From: Actinomycetota bacterium
Lineage (GTDB): Bacteria; Actinomycetota; Actinomycetes; S36-B12; FW305-bin1
DNA length: 64,000 nt
Direction of reading: 5' to 3'
Assembly: GCA_004297305.1 (NCBI GenBank)
Contig: SCTR01000008.1
Span: 1 to 64,000, forward strand
The position numbers were made by a program, and so were the translations under genes. This document shows positions 17,442-28,600 of this stretch, in pieces; position 1 is the first letter of the stretch, and every line of letters begins with the position of its first letter. The notes below the pieces were generated by a model, which had not been told where the DNA came from, ran no database searches, and saw only the letters and a program-made list of their open reading frames with translations.

Positions 17442-18167
17442 TCAGGGGGTGTTGGGCTCGGGGGAGTCGGTCGAGGGGTACGCGGCGAAGAAGTTGGCCA
17501 GCGCCTCGCCGCTGACCTGACCGCACAGCAGCCGGTGGCCCTGCGAGGCGCCCCACCGGGACGCGGCGACGTGAACGCCGTCGCCGAGCGCGCCGTACGC
17601 CGGATCCCACGCCGAGACGATGACCTTGCGGGTGGTGTTGTCCGCCTTGAAGCGGGTCGCGAGGTCCTGCAGCGCCTGGACCTGGTCGGCCGGCACCGTG
17701 TCGTCGTACCAGATCACCAGGTAGCCGTGTTCGAGGTTGTGGACGAGGTTCTCCATGGCCGGCCGGTCAGCGGCGGTGTAGAAGGACCGGTTGACGTCGG
17801 CCCAGACCGGGAAGTGCTGCCCGGACGTCGGCGGGACGGTCGCGTACTGCACCTTGGTCACGTTGGGCTGCGACGTCCCCGGACCGACGTGGTCGCCGCT
17901 GCCGGCCACCGCATCGGTCGTCGCCGGCTGGCAGGACGCCACGGCGGCGGCCACACCGAACGAGGCGGGGTCCTGCGCCCGTGGCGAGCTGGCCTGCTCG
18001 GCGCGGATCGCGAACACCGCACCGACGATCAGCGCAACCCCGACGACGGCGGCCGTCCCGGTGATCAGCAGGGTGCGCTTGCGCTGGCGGGCCTTCTCCT
18101 CGCGCCGCAAGGCCTCGATCTTGTCGCGACGGTTCACGCCGCCGGCCTTCCGGGCGTCCTTGCCCAC
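17442..18167 (-). CDS. DUF3105 membrane-anchored protein
   Basis: This 241-residue protein has a basic cytoplasmic N-terminus (RREEKARQRKRT), one membrane segment at about residues 33-53 (LLITGTAAVVGVALIVGAVFAI) and an external DUF3105 domain with YATVPPTSGQHFPVW and NLVHNLEHGYLVIWYDD. The conserved HxxEHG-type motif suggests a metal or ligand site, but the family has no established function. GTG 18167 is chosen because AGGAGG lies six bases before it. It converges on manC over a 121-nt gap containing GC-rich inverted segments but no clean terminator. Confidence 0.87.
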   Translation of the reverse strand: MGKDARKAGGVNRRDKIEALRREEKARQRKRTLLITGTAAVVGVALIVGAVFAIRAEQASSPRAQDPASFGVAAAVASCQPATTDAVAGSGDHVGPGTSQPNVTKVQYATVPPTSGQHFPVWADVNRSFYTAADRPAMENLVHNLEHGYLVIWYDDTVPADQVQALQDLATRFKADNTTRKVIVSAWDPAYGALGDGVHVAASRWGASQGHRLLCGQVSGEALANFFAAYPSTDSPEPNTP

Positions 18168-18285
18168 CTCGCGCCTCCTGTCATCGGCGTCCGCCCGCAC
18201 TGGCCACTCGCCGGGATCACCGTAGACGGTCGTCTCAGCGACGCCGCCTATCAGGGACGTCGCGTCGCCGTACGGGGTTCCGGCG

Positions 18286-18291
18286 TACCGT
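18286..18291 (+). promoter_or_regulatory. -10 hexamer TACCGT of a probable leaderless promoter
   Basis: TACCGT is followed by 6 nt and GTG 18298. No Shine-Dalgarno precedes this GTG. It sits in the 130-nt divergent region shared with the DUF3105 gene. Confidence 0.45.
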
Positions 18292-18297
18292 GCGCCG

Positions 18298-19224
18298 GTG
18301 GCCCCCAGCGTGACCCGGCGGTGGCGGCCCGGCCGGCAGGTCGACGTGGCCACGACGCTGGGAACCCTGCGTCGTGGCTCCGGCGACCCGACCACGGCCC
18401 GGACCCCCGACGGCGCCTGGTGGCGGACCACCCGGACCCCGGACGGGCCGGCGACGCAGGTGCTGCGGGTGGACCGGGCTGCTGCGGACGTCGTGTCGCA
18501 GTCCTGGGGTCCGGGCGCCGACTGGGTCGCCGACGGGGTACCCGGCCTGCTCGGCGCCGGCGACGACCCGGCCGGCTTCGACCCCGGTGACGTCGAGTTC
18601 CTGCAGCGCGCGTGGCGCCGGCACGGCCCGGGCTGGCGCGTGCCGCGGACCGAGCGGGCACTCGAGGCGCTGGTCGCCGCGGTCATCGAACAGAAGGTGA
18701 CCGGGAAGGAGGCGTGGCGCACCTGGCGGTCGCTGTTGCGGCTGGCCGGCGAGCCGGCACCCGGGCCGGCACCGGCAGGGATGCTGGTGTTCCCGACCCC
18801 GGACCGGTTGCGGCAGATCAACTCCTGGCAGTGGCACCAGGTCGGGCTGGAAGCGGTTCGGGTCCGCTCGGTGGTGGCTGCGGCGGTGGCCGCACCCGCG
18901 GTCGAAGCGTGCGCGTCGCTGCCGGGTCCGCTCGCCCGGCAACGCCTGCAGGCGCTTCCCGGCGTCGGCGTGTGGACGGCCGCCGAGGTCGCCGTGCGAG
19001 CCTTCGGAGACGCAGACGCGGTGTCGTACGGCGACTACCACGTCGCCCGCGACGTCGTGCGCGCGTTCACCGGACGCGACGACGGCACCGATGCGGACCT
19101 GGCCGAGGTGCTCGCGCCGTACGCCGGGCACCGCTACCGCGTGCAGCGCATGGTGGAACTGGCCGGCGTACGCCGAGAACGTCACGGGCCGCGCGCCGTA
19201 GTGCGCGACTACCGCCGGATCTGA
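18298..19224 (+). CDS. AlkA-like DNA-3-methyladenine glycosylase (HhH-GPD)
   Basis: This 308-residue protein has EALVAAVIEQKVTGKEAWRTW, typical of the AlkA subfamily, and the helix-hairpin-helix LQALPGVGVWTAAEV near residue 220, followed by the catalytic aspartate region DAVSYGDYHVARDVV near 245. It should excise alkylated bases in base-excision repair. No iron-sulfur cysteines follow, as expected for AlkA rather than MutY/Nth. The C-terminal 16 nt overlap the convergent HNH gene. GTG 18298 lies 6 nt after a TACCGT hexamer. Confidence 0.88.
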   Translation: MAPSVTRRWRPGRQVDVATTLGTLRRGSGDPTTARTPDGAWWRTTRTPDGPATQVLRVDRAAADVVSQSWGPGADWVADGVPGLLGAGDDPAGFDPGDVEFLQRAWRRHGPGWRVPRTERALEALVAAVIEQKVTGKEAWRTWRSLLRLAGEPAPGPAPAGMLVFPTPDRLRQINSWQWHQVGLEAVRVRSVVAAAVAAPAVEACASLPGPLARQRLQALPGVGVWTAAEVAVRAFGDADAVSYGDYHVARDVVRAFTGRDDGTDADLAEVLAPYAGHRYRVQRMVELAGVRRERHGPRAVVRDYRRI

Positions 19225-19769
19225 CCGGGCCTAGCCGGACTGGCGGGCCGACGAGTTGGCTCGCGCGCCGCCCACGCCTCCCGAGCGGCGCGGTCTGCCG
19301 GGGCCATGGCTGCCTTGACGCGCCCACGGTGTCCGGCCGGGTAGTACCGGCGACGTCGACGTTCCAACGACACGACATACCACCAGGCGGGGGTGCGATT
19401 CGACTTCGCTCGGTTGTGGCTGCGGCACAGGGCCTGGCCGTTGCTGACGACAGTGTCGCCGCCGCGGGACCATGGATAGATGTGGTCGACTTCTTCGGCT
19501 GTGGATTGACACCGTCCCCACGCCATCAGGAGCGGTGCTTCACAGCGGTTGCCGGCGTGTGCGAGCACCACGCGGCGCGCGTCGAACCTGAACGTGCGCC
19601 AGGGATCAAGGCGTCGGAAGAACCTCGGTCCCCGACCGGGAAGCGGCATCCGCAGAATGAGAAGCAGCAAGCCGACCACGACGGCGTACGGCAGTACGGG
19701 GCGGACACCGCCGATGATGCCCTCGAGTATTGCGCCCCAGTCGGTCCCGGCCGCCGCCCCCGTCGTCAC
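19209..19769 (-). CDS. Membrane-anchored HNH endonuclease domain protein
   Basis: This 186-residue protein has a predicted membrane segment (VRPVLPYAVVVGLLLLILRM, about residues 22-41) followed by an HNH nuclease domain: RCEAP, a second cysteine in RCQSTAEEVDHIYPWSRGGDTVVSNGQALCRSHNRAKS. The conserved D-H, the asparagine and the final C-x2-H fit a zinc-stabilised HNH fold. An HNH domain tethered to the membrane is unusual; the substrate could be DNA or the domain could be non-catalytic. The 3' end overlaps the AlkA gene. It has the clearest -35/-10 promoter in the window. Confidence 0.83.
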   Translation of the reverse strand: MTTGAAAGTDWGAILEGIIGGVRPVLPYAVVVGLLLLILRMPLPGRGPRFFRRLDPWRTFRFDARRVVLAHAGNRCEAPLLMAWGRCQSTAEEVDHIYPWSRGGDTVVSNGQALCRSHNRAKSNRTPAWWYVVSLERRRRRYYPAGHRGRVKAAMAPADRAAREAWAAREPTRRPASPARPGQIRR

Positions 19770-19776
19770 GTCGACG

Positions 19777-19805
19777 ACTGTATTGACGTCTCACCCGCTG
19801 GTCAG
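19777..19805 (-). promoter_or_regulatory. -35/-10 promoter of the HNH gene, probably leaderless
   Basis: On the minus strand CTGACC (19800-19805), a 17-nt spacer, then TACAGT (19777-19782), followed by 7 nt and GTG 19769. Both elements are close to the housekeeping sigma consensus. The transcript should start at or next to the start codon. Confidence 0.6.
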
Positions 19806-19850
19806 TGGCAGTTCACCCCTTCAGCGGACCGGCCGACCGGTCGGCGCGGG

Positions 19851-21236
19851 TCAGATGATGCGGACCATGGGGTCGGGGTCCGGGACGGGCCGGGCGCCCG
19901 GCGGCTCGGCGGGGTAGCCCACCGCAACGGCGCCGAGCGGCTGCCAGCTGTCCGGTACGGCGAGGACGTCCGCGACGACGTCCGGGCAGAAGACCGTGGA
20001 GGACACCCACGCTGCGCCCAACCCGGCCGCCGCCAGCGCGAGCAGCAGGTTCTGCACCGCCGCGCCGCCGGCGAGCAGGAACAGATCCCGTTCGAAGCCG
20101 CGGCGCCGCTCGTCCGGATACGGGTGCGCCGCGCCGTCGAGGGCGAGGAACGGCAGGACGAGCGCCGGCGCTCGCCGCAGCACGTCACCGCGCGACAGCC
20201 GCCGGGCCACCGCCGATTCGTCGAACGCGTCGATCGCGCGCAGGTCGGCCGCCCAGCGGGCCGCCATGGCGTCCAGCAGTTCGGTTCGCGCCGTAGGCGA
20301 GTCCAGCACGACGAACCGCGTCGGGGCGCTGTGGTGCGGAGCCGGCGCGGTCAGCGCCGCGGAAATCCCTTCCAGCAGAAGCGATTGTGGCACCGGCTCG
20401 TCGGTCCACCGGCGGACCGTGCGACGGTGGTACGGCGCCTGCCGACGGCCGAGTGCCTCGGCCTCCGCCGTACCGAGGGCGAACAGGTCGTCGGCCGCGT
20501 CGCGGACCAGGGCGCGCGCGCCGGGACCGTCCGGTCCGCCGACGCCACTCATGCCGCGCACGACGGCCGCGGGCACTGCCCCGAGTTTGCCCTTGACCAG
20601 ATCGGCAGCGGCGGCCAGCTCGTCGGCGACGCTGATCACGGTGGCCTGCAACGGGTTCCCGTAGCTGTCGGTGGTTCCCCGGAGGTCCAGCAGGGGGTCG
20701 AGGCCGGCGAGGCCGATCGCGTTGTCGGTGAGTCCCTGCCGCCAGGGCCGGCCCATGGTGTCGGTGACGATGACCGCCACGTCGGCGCCGAGTGCACTGC
20801 GCAGCCCGGCCCGCAGCCGCCGCGCCGACGCGTCCGGGTCGACCGGCAGCAGGACGACGGTCCCCGCGGCGACGTTGCTCGCGTCGACTCCGGCGGCGGC
20901 CAGCACCAGGCCGTGCCGGGTCGTGGTGATCCGCAGCGTGCCGTGCTCGGTGGTGCGGGAGGCGACGACCCGAACCGACTCGGCGTCGATCGCCGCTTCG
21001 CGGTCGGTGCCAGCCACGATCCGGCCCTCGGCCTTGCTCACCACTTTGCTGGTCACCACGACGACGTCGCCGTCGCGGACGCCGGCGCTGCCGTCCGGCC
21101 AGGCGACGGACGGCAGCGCAACAGCCAGCAGCGCGGCCAGATCGTCACCCGGACGCACTTCGGGCAGCCCGGCCACGCCGACCAGTTGCAGGGGCGCGGC
21201 CGGCATCGAGGCAGCGTGTGGCGCGCTAGCGGCCAC
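19851..21236 (-). CDS. fbiB: FbiB: bifunctional F420:L-glutamate ligase / FMN-dependent reductase
   Basis: This 461-residue protein has an N-terminal CofE domain ([20 protein letters not shown] near residue 53; [21 protein letters not shown]) that adds glutamates to F420-0 using GTP, and from about residue 255 a nitroreductase-like flavin domain ([13 protein letters not shown], ending [14 protein letters not shown]) that reduces dehydro-F420. This fusion is the actinobacterial FbiB. It follows fbiA with an 11-nt overlap in one operon. An internal ATG at residue 11 is an alternative start. Confidence 0.95.
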   Translation of the reverse strand: MAASAPHAASMPAAPLQLVGVAGLPEVRPGDDLAALLAVALPSVAWPDGSAGVRDGDVVVVTSKVVSKAEGRIVAGTDREAAIDAESVRVVASRTTEHGTLRITTTRHGLVLAAAGVDASNVAAGTVVLLPVDPDASARRLRAGLRSALGADVAVIVTDTMGRPWRQGLTDNAIGLAGLDPLLDLRGTTDSYGNPLQATVISVADELAAAADLVKGKLGAVPAAVVRGMSGVGGPDGPGARALVRDAADDLFALGTAEAEALGRRQAPYHRRTVRRWTDEPVPQSLLLEGISAALTAPAPHHSAPTRFVVLDSPTARTELLDAMAARWAADLRAIDAFDESAVARRLSRGDVLRRAPALVLPFLALDGAAHPYPDERRRGFERDLFLLAGGAAVQNLLLALAAAGLGAAWVSSTVFCPDVVADVLAVPDSWQPLGAVAVGYPAEPPGARPVPDPDPMVRII

Positions 21237-22260
21237 CGGTGTCCCCGCTCACGCTCGCGGCGAGGTCGAGGGCGGCGTGCGCCATGGCGGCGGCCGCCGG
21301 GACGTCGTGCATGAGCAGGGGTACGGCGACACACCGGATGCCGAGCGCTTCGACCTCGGCGACCACGTCCGCGTCGAGCTCGTCGACCAGCCAGCCGTCC
21401 AGCAGGCCGCCTCCGTCGCCACCGGCCGGGACCCGGGTACGGCGGGGCCCGTAGTGGCGCGCCACAGCCGACGCGGTGGTGGGGACGCCGATGGCGGTCA
21501 GGCACGCGTCGGCCATGCCGCGGACCGGCGCACCGCCGACGATCGGCGACAGCCCCACGACCGGTGCCGCGGTCGCCCGCAGCGCGTCACGCACCCGGGG
21601 GACCTGCAGGATCGTGCCGATCGACACGACAGGGTTGGACGGCGGGAGCAGGACGACGTCGGCGTTCGTGATCGCTTCCAGCACACCGGGACCCGGCTGT
21701 GCCTCGTCGAGACCGACCAGGACGAACGCCTCCGCCGGCAGCTGGGCACGGTGTCGTATCCACCACTCCTGGAAGTGGATGGCCCGGCGGTCCGGGTCGT
21801 TCACCACGACGTGGGTCTCCAGCCGATCGTCGCTCATCGGCAGCAGCCGGGCGCCCGGGTTCCAGCGCACGCACAGTGCCTCGGTGACCGCGGACAGGGG
21901 ATAACCCGCGGCCAGCAGCTGGCTGCGGACCAGATGGGTGGCGGTGTCCTTGTCTCCCAGGCCGAACCAGGTCGGCTCCATGCCGTACGCCGCGAGCTCG
22001 TCCTTGACCGTGAACGTCTCGCCGTCGCGGCCCCAGCCGCGCTCCTCGGAGATGCCGCCGCCAAGGGTGTACATGACCGAGTCAAGGTCGGGGCTGACGT
22101 TCAATCCGTGGATCCGGATGTCGTCGCCGGTGTTGACGATCACCGTCAGCTCGTCGGTCGTCCCGCCAGCGCCGTCCGGCCGGACCTGACGCAGGTGGTG
22201 CAGCAGGCCGCGAAGGAAGCGGGCGCCGCCGATGCCGCCGGCGAGGGCCGTGATGCGCAT
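21226..22260 (-). CDS. fbiA: FbiA: 2-phospho-L-lactate (or phosphoenolpyruvate) transferase of F420 synthesis
   Basis: This 344-residue CofD/FbiA protein starts [18 protein letters not shown] and has [25 protein letters not shown] and [16 protein letters not shown], all diagnostic. It joins the deazaflavin Fo to an activated lactyl or PEP guanylyl intermediate to give F420-0 or its dehydro form. It is first in the fbiA-fbiB operon and divergent from fbiC over 60 nt, so all three F420 genes share one control region. A weak hexamer CAAGAT stands 7 nt before the ATG. The partner guanylyltransferase gene (fbiD/cofC) is not in the window. Confidence 0.95.
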   Translation of the reverse strand: MRITALAGGIGGARFLRGLLHHLRQVRPDGAGGTTDELTVIVNTGDDIRIHGLNVSPDLDSVMYTLGGGISEERGWGRDGETFTVKDELAAYGMEPTWFGLGDKDTATHLVRSQLLAAGYPLSAVTEALCVRWNPGARLLPMSDDRLETHVVVNDPDRRAIHFQEWWIRHRAQLPAEAFVLVGLDEAQPGPGVLEAITNADVVLLPPSNPVVSIGTILQVPRVRDALRATAAPVVGLSPIVGGAPVRGMADACLTAIGVPTTASAVARHYGPRRTRVPAGGDGGGLLDGWLVDELDADVVAEVEALGIRCVAVPLLMHDVPAAAAMAHAALDLAASVSGDTGGR

Positions 22261-22307
22261 GCCCGGAATCTTGACCTACCGCCGCCGGAGCCCCCGGAGC
22301 GCCCTCC

Positions 22308-22313
22308 TACAGT
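22308..22313 (+). promoter_or_regulatory. -10 hexamer TACAGT of a probable leaderless promoter
   Basis: TACAGT is followed by 7 nt (GCTGGCC) and the fbiC ATG at 22321, with no Shine-Dalgarno. A TTGACC at 22271-22276 is too far upstream (31 nt) to be its -35. Confidence 0.5.
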
Positions 22314-22320
22314 GCTGGCC

Positions 22321-25074
22321 ATGGCTACGGCGGCGGCCGGGCATGGCGACGGGGCCCGCGTGGTTAGAGCGCCCGAGGTATCCGTGCCGACACGACGACA
22401 GGACTGGCATGACGACAGGCATGACGGGGCCGGCGTGACCGCGGGCGGGGCAACGACGGGGCAGGCGGCCGCTGCCGCACCCACAGCTGGGCAGGTGCGC
22501 CGTTCACTGGCTCGCGCCGAACGTGGCGTGAGCCTCGACGTCGACGAGGCGACCGCGCTCCTGGCTGCGCGGGGCGCGGACCTGGACCGGCTGCTGGCCG
22601 TCGCCGGCCGGCTTCGCGACCAGGGACTGGTCGCCGCTGGCCGGCCGGGTGTCATCACCTACTCGCCCAAGGTCTTCATTCCACTGACCCGGCTGTGCCG
22701 GGACCGGTGTCACTACTGCACGTTCGCCACGGTGCCGCACCGGCTGCCCGCGGCGTACCTCAGTGCCGACGAGGTGCTGCAGATCGCCCGGACGGGCGCC
22801 GCGCTCGGCTGCACCGAGGCGCTGTTCACCCTCGGCGACGCGCCGGAGGGCCGGTGGCCGGCGGCTCGGGAGTGGCTGGACGCCCACGGCTACGACGACA
22901 CGCTGTCGTACGTGCGTGCCATGGCGATCCGGGTGCTGGAAGAGACCGGCCTGCTGCCGCATCTGAATCCCGGCGTCATGACCTGGCAGCAACTGCGCCG
23001 GCTCAAGCCGGTGGCGCCCTCGATGGGCCTCATGCTGGAGACGACCGCTACGCGGTTGTGGAGCGAGCCGGGCGGCCCGCATTTCGGTTCGCCGGACAAG
23101 GAACCGGCGGTCCGGCTCCGGGTGCTGGAGGACGCGGGCCGGCAGGCGATTCCGTTCACCACCGGGATCCTGGTGGGAATCGGGGAAACCCCGCGCGAAC
23201 GGGTCGAGTCGTTGCTGGCGATCCGCGCGTCGCACCGCCGCCACGGTCAGGTGCAGGAAGTGATCGTGCAGAACTTCCGCGCCAAGCCGGACACTGCAAT
23301 GCGGGGCGAAGACGACCTGGGCTTGGCCGAGTATCTGGCGACGCTGGCTGTGGCCCGCATCCTGCTGGGTCCGCGGATGCGGGTACAGGCGCCACCGAAC
23401 CTGTCCGCGCCCGACGAGCTGGCCGACCTGCTGCGCGCCGGTGTGGACGACTGGGGTGGTGTCAGTCCGCTGACGCCCGACCACGTCAACCCCGAACGGC
23501 CGTGGCCGCACCTGGACAGCCTCCGGGAGATCACCGCGGCGGCCGGCTTCACCTTGTTGCCCAGGCTGACTGCCCACCCCGAGTACGTCCGGCGCGAAGA
23601 CCCCTGGCTGGACGTGCGGATCCGGCCGCACGTGCGCGCGCTGGCCGATCCGGTCACCGCGCTGGGGCGTGCCGAGGCCCGCCCGGTCGGCTTGCCGTGG
23701 CAGGAGCCCGACGACCTGGCGCAGGCCGCGGCGTACGACGACTTCGCGGCGCGGAACGCCGGTGGGCGAACGGATCTGCACACCGCGATCGATACCGAGG
23801 GACGCACCGCCGACCGTCGCGGCGACTTCGACGAGGTGTACGGCGACTGGCAGGAGCTGCGCGAGCGCGTGGCGGGCTGGGCAGCGGCGGGACAGGCTGC
23901 CCCGCAACGGCTCTCGACCGATGAGCGGGAAGCGCTCGCGCTGGCCGCCGACGATCCGGCGGCGCTGGCCCGGCCCGAGCATCGCGACCTGGCGCTGGCG
24001 TTGATGACCGCCGACGGCCCGGCCTTGGACGCGTTGGCGGCCATCGCCGACGCCGTACGGCGTGACACCGTCGGCGATGACGTCACGTACATCGTCAACC
24101 GCAACATCAACTTCACCAACGTCTGCTACACCGGTTGCCGCTTCTGCGCTTTCGCGCAGCGCGCCACCGACGCCGACGCGTACACGCTCACTCTCGACGA
24201 GGTCAGGCACCGGGTCCACGAGGCATGGGCGGTGGGCGCCACCGAAGTGTGCGTGCAGGGCGGCATTCATCCGGACCTCCCGGGTACGGCGTACTTCGAC
24301 CTGGCCCGAGCGGTGAAGGCTGCCGAGCCCGGCATCCACCTGCACGCCTACAGCCCGATGGAGGTCCTCAACGGCGCGAGCCGCACGGGGCTGTCGATCC
24401 GGGAGTGGTTGCAGGAGGCCAGGTCTGCCGGTGTCGACACGATCCCCGGCACTGCTGCTGAGATCCTCGACGACGAGGTGCGCTGGGTGCTGACCAAGGG
24501 GAAGCTGCCGGCCGATGCGTGGGTCGAGGTGGTGACCACGGCGCACGAGGTGGGCCTGCGGTCGAGCTCGACGATGATGTACGGCCACGTCGACACCCCC
24601 GCGCACTGGGTCGGGCATCTGGCTCTGCTGCGGTCGATCCAGGAGCGCACCGGTGGGTTCACCGAGTTCGTGGCGCTGCCCTTCGTCCACCACAACGCCC
24701 CGGTCTATCTGGCCGGGGTCGCGCGGCCGGGCCCGACGCCGCGGGACAACCGGGCGGTGCACGCGATGGCGCGGCTGATGCTGCACGGTGCCATCGATCA
24801 CGTGCAGTGCTCGTGGGTGAAGCTCGGCGACGCCGGGTGCCGGGCGATGCTGCAGGCCGGGTGTGACGACCTGGGCGGCACGTTGATGGAGGAGACCATC
24901 AGCCGGATGGCGGGTTCGGAGAACGGCTCCCGCAAGACCGCCGCCGAGCTCGCAGCGATCGCCGCGCTCGCCGGCCGGCCGGCGCGGCAGCGGACGACGA
25001 CGTACGGCGAAGTGCCGGCCGAGCGGCAGGCCGCTGCCCGACGTGCACCCGATCTTGTTGTGGTACAGCCGTGA
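22321..25074 (+). CDS. fbiC: FbiC: Fo synthase (fused CofG/CofH radical SAM enzyme)
   Basis: This 917-residue protein makes the deazaflavin Fo from tyrosine and the ribityl-uracil intermediate. It holds two radical SAM domains: a CofG-type half with CRDRCHYC near residue 126, and a CofH-type half with CYTGCRFC near residue 601, each supplying the three cysteines of a 4Fe-4S cluster. Conserved features include [12 protein letters not shown] and [10 protein letters not shown]. The first ~65 residues (His/Asp/Ala-rich) precede the family core and may be partly untranslated if a later GTG at 22435 is used; ATG 22321 is preferred because of the TACAGT hexamer. Confidence 0.95.
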   Translation: MATAAAGHGDGARVVRAPEVSVPTRRQDWHDDRHDGAGVTAGGATTGQAAAAAPTAGQVRRSLARAERGVSLDVDEATALLAARGADLDRLLAVAGRLRDQGLVAAGRPGVITYSPKVFIPLTRLCRDRCHYCTFATVPHRLPAAYLSADEVLQIARTGAALGCTEALFTLGDAPEGRWPAAREWLDAHGYDDTLSYVRAMAIRVLEETGLLPHLNPGVMTWQQLRRLKPVAPSMGLMLETTATRLWSEPGGPHFGSPDKEPAVRLRVLEDAGRQAIPFTTGILVGIGETPRERVESLLAIRASHRRHGQVQEVIVQNFRAKPDTAMRGEDDLGLAEYLATLAVARILLGPRMRVQAPPNLSAPDELADLLRAGVDDWGGVSPLTPDHVNPERPWPHLDSLREITAAAGFTLLPRLTAHPEYVRREDPWLDVRIRPHVRALADPVTALGRAEARPVGLPWQEPDDLAQAAAYDDFAARNAGGRTDLHTAIDTEGRTADRRGDFDEVYGDWQELRERVAGWAAAGQAAPQRLSTDEREALALAADDPAALARPEHRDLALALMTADGPALDALAAIADAVRRDTVGDDVTYIVNRNINFTNVCYTGCRFCAFAQRATDADAYTLTLDEVRHRVHEAWAVGATEVCVQGGIHPDLPGTAYFDLARAVKAAEPGIHLHAYSPMEVLNGASRTGLSIREWLQEARSAGVDTIPGTAAEILDDEVRWVLTKGKLPADAWVEVVTTAHEVGLRSSSTMMYGHVDTPAHWVGHLALLRSIQERTGGFTEFVALPFVHHNAPVYLAGVARPGPTPRDNRAVHAMARLMLHGAIDHVQCSWVKLGDAGCRAMLQAGCDDLGGTLMEETISRMAGSENGSRKTAAELAAIAALAGRPARQRTTTYGEVPAERQAAARRAPDLVVVQP

Positions 25075-25193
25075 CTGATGTGGCTGTAGGGATCACTGAG
25101 TTCGACGGTGCGACGCTGTAGCTGCGAGAACGATGTCCCGGCGACGCGCGGGCGCCCCGTGCGGCCGTTCGGTGACGGGTTTGCGCATCCGGC

Positions 25194-25222
25194 TTGACCG
25201 CACGGAACAACACCAATGTAAT
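25194..25222 (+). promoter_or_regulatory. Candidate whiB2 promoter
   Basis: TTGACC (25194-25199), a 17-nt spacer, then TGTAAT (25217-25222), inside a locally A+T-rich patch (CACCAATGTAATTACC) in an otherwise very G+C-rich 280-nt gap. This predicts a leader of roughly 125 nt before whiB2, unlike the leaderless starts elsewhere. Confidence 0.5.
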
Positions 25223-25354
25223 TACCCTCGTCATCTCGCCCGGAGCGGTCCGGGTGGGGCCCGGAGCCGCTGACGCGGCCGTCGGCCGGCTGGCCGTGGC
25301 ATCCGATGCCGGGCAGCAGGTCAGGCGTCGGACAGTCAGACGAGGAGGCGCGCG

Positions 25355-25612
25355 GTGGGAGACATGGTCTGGCTTCCCCTGGACGACGCCGAGGAGCTGT
25401 CCTGGCAGGAGCGCGCGCTGTGCGCGCAGACCGACCCGGAGGCCTTCTTCCCGGAAAAGGGGGGCAGCACCCGCGAGGCGAAGCGGGTCTGCCAGGCCTG
25501 CGACGTCCGCGTGGAGTGCCTGGAGTACGCGCTGGGGCACGACGAGCGTTTCGGGATCTGGGGCGGCCTGTCCGAGCGTGAGCGGCGTCGTCTCAAGCGC
25601 GCTGCCGGCTGA
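25355..25612 (+). CDS. whiB2: WhiB2/WhmD iron-sulfur transcription regulator
   Basis: This 85-residue protein has the four WhiB cysteines (one in ALCAQ, two in VCQACDV, one in VECLEYAL), which bind a 4Fe-4S cluster, then the GIWGGLSERERRRL turn and basic tail used for sigma-factor/DNA contact. WhiB2 (WhmD) controls septation and cell division in mycobacteria and streptomycetes. The position between the F420 genes and DUF3499/manB matches mycobacteria. GTG 25355 has GAGGAGG upstream at a suitable distance, so this gene is translated from a leadered mRNA. Confidence 0.96.
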   Translation: MGDMVWLPLDDAEELSWQERALCAQTDPEAFFPEKGGSTREAKRVCQACDVRVECLEYALGHDERFGIWGGLSERERRRLKRAAG

Positions 25613-25675
25613 CCGGACGCCCGGTCGCCGAACCGCCGGCGTCGGAGGCCTGTCGCATAGGGTGGGCCGCTCGCC

Positions 25676-28600
25676 ATGACGACCGACCTCGATTCCGGCC
25701 CGGGCCGCCCTGACGTCGTCCCCGACGAGGACGCCCCGGCCGTCGGCGACTCCATCCCCCGGCGCCGTCATCACGTCACCGCCGTCATCGTCAGTCACGA
25801 CGGCGCACGCTGGCTGCCGGCGGTCCTGGCCACCGTGGCCGCCCAGACCCGCCCCGCCGAGCTGGTCGTCGGAGTCGATACCGGATCGCACGACAACAGC
25901 GGCCTGCTGCTGCGGTCCGCGCTCGGCGACGACCACGTCGGCAGCGCGCCCCGGGACACGTCGTACGGCGCGGCGCTGGCCCGCGGGCTCGCGCTGGCGG
26001 ACGGCCTGCTGGCCAGCGATGCGTCGCAATCGCTGCGCGGCAACGACATCGGCGACCACGACGAGGCCGGCCACGACGGTGGCGGCGACGGCAACGACGA
26101 CGACGGCAACGACGACGACGGCTGGCGGCCGGGGACCGGCGAACCGATCCGCTGGCTCTGGTTCCTGCACGACGACAGCGCCCCCGCACTGGACGCCCTC
26201 GACGAGTTGCTGCTCACCAGCGACTCGTCGCCGGGCACCACCGTGCTGGGGCCCAAGGTGCGCGGCTGGTACGACCGCCGGCTGCTGCTCGAGTGCGGCG
26301 TCAGCATCAGTACGTCGGGACGCCGCGACACCGGGCTGGAATGGCGGGAGCACGACCAGGGCCAGCACGACACGGTTCGCGACGTCCTGGCCGTCGGCAG
26401 CGCCGGCATGTTGGTACGCCGCGACGTCTGGGACCGGCTCGGCGGGTTCGACCCGGCGCTGCCGTTGTTCCGCGACGACGTGGACTTCGGCTGGCGGGCC
26501 AATCTGTCCGGTGAGCGCGTCCTGCTGGCCCCGGCCGCGGTGGTGCACCACGCCGAGGCGTCGGCCTCCGCCCGCCGCCCGCTGGACGCCGCCCACGGCA
26601 GCGCGTTGCGCCGGGATCGGGCATCGGCGCTGCACGTGCTGCTGGCCCACGCCCCCGGCTGGCGGTTGCCGCTGACCGTCGTGCGACTCGTCCTCGGCAC
26701 CGCCGTACGGGCCTTGGGGCTGCTGATCGCGAAAGCACCCGCCGACGCTCGCGACGAGGTGGTCGCCCTCGGCGATGTGCTCGCCGACCCCGCCGCGGTG
26801 TTCGCCTCCCGGCACCGCGTCGCCGCAGCCGCCCCCGGCGCCTACGTCCGGCACCTGCGGCCGCGGCCGGCGACCGCCGTGCGGCATGCCGTGGAGCATC
26901 TGGCCGGCCTGCTGACCACGGCGTCCGGCGGGGGAGAACGGAGCCGGTCCGGCGCCGTGGAGACCGGCCCGGTCGACGAGGCCGCGGCGTACCTGGAGGA
27001 CACCGGGTCCGGGCTGCTCCGCCGGACCCTCGCGCGGCCCGGTGTCTTGCTCGGCCTCGTGCTCACCCTCGTCTCGCTGGTGGCCGCGCGCGGCCTGCTG
27101 TTCGCCGACGGGCGGCTGCTGGGCGGCGCCCTGCTGCCGGCACCCGATGGCGCTGCCGACCTGTGGCGGTCGTACACCGAGGCCTGGCACGAGGTGGGGC
27201 CGGGATCGTCGGCGCCGGCTCCGCCGTACCTGGCGCTACTGGGGTCGTTGGCCTTCCTGCTGGTCGGCCGCGCCCCGCTGGCGGTCGACGTGACGTTGCT
27301 ACTCGCCGTGCCGCTGGCGGCGGTATCGGCATTCGCGGCGCTGCGAGGACTGGTCGCCGCGCCGCTGCTGCGGGGCTGGATGGCCGCGACGTACGCGTTG
27401 CTTCCGGCGGTGACGGGCGCGACCAGCTCCGGGCGGCTCGGTACGGCGGCGTTCGCGGTCCTGCTGCCGCCCACGGCCCGGATGTTCGCCCGCGTGCTCG
27501 GGCTGGTGCCGGCCGGGGCGAAACCAGCCGGGCCCCGGACCACCGCCGGCGCCACCTTGCTGCTGGCCGCGGCGACCGCCTTCGTCCCCGGCAGCTGGCT
27601 GCTCGCGGTCGTGCTCGGCGGCATCGCCGCCGTCGTCATGGATCCGCCACAGGTCGTCTGGCGGCGGCTGGTGCTGGTCCTGCTGGCGGCACCGGCGCTG
27701 CTGCTGCCCTGGAGCGGCGAGTTGCTGCAACACCCGCAACTGCTGCTGCTGGAGGCCGGCCTCCCCGGTCCGGTCGACGCGGACCTGGACACCGCCGACG
27801 TCGTCCTGCTGCATCCCGGTGGTCCCGGCATGACCCCGTTGTGGTTGACCGCCGGCGTGGTGGTGGCCGCGCTGTTCGCCCTGCTGCGGCGGGACCGCGC
27901 CCGGGCGGTGGTCGGCGCGTGGCTGGTGGTCGCCGTCGCGGCCGGCTTCGGCACCCTGCAGACGTTGGTCACGGTGGTCCCGCCGAGTTCGACGACGGCG
28001 GCGCAGCCGTGGCCGGGACCGGCCACGCTGGTCATGGGTGCGGCGATGCTGTTCGCGATCGGCGTGGCCGGCCAGGGCCTGGTGCGCCGGCTGACCCGCA
28101 CCACGTTCGGCTGGCGGCAGCTGGCGGTGGCCGGCATCGTCGTTTTGGTCCTCGCGGCGCCCGTGCTGTCCGCGGGCTGGTTGCTCGGCGGGTTCGATCC
28201 GCCGCTGCGCCGCGCTGATCCGAGCACCGTGCCGGCCTTCGTCGCCGCCGATGCCGCCGGTCCGGACCTGCCCCGGACGCTGGTGTTGCGCGTCGCGCCG
28301 GACGGCACGGTCGGGTACGCGCTGCTCAGCGGCGCCGGCTCGGTGCTCGGCGACGCGGAGACCGGACCACCGGCCTCGGCGTACCGCCGGCTGGACCCCG
28401 TCGTGTCGGCGCTGGCGGCCGGCCGAGGCGGCGACGAGGTCGCCGTCCTGAGCACCTACGCCGTCCGGTACGTGCTGCTGGCCGGCGCGGTGACGGCGGG
28501 CTCCGACGGTCTGGTCGCGACGTTGGATTCCGAGCCCGGACTGCGGCGGTTGTCCACCTCGGCCGGCGAGGCGCTGTGGCGGGTGGCCGGGACCACATCC

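Noticed and set aside
22271-22276. TTGACC as -35 of the fbiC promoter
   Set aside because: The distance to TACAGT is 31 nt, far from the usual 16-19 nt.
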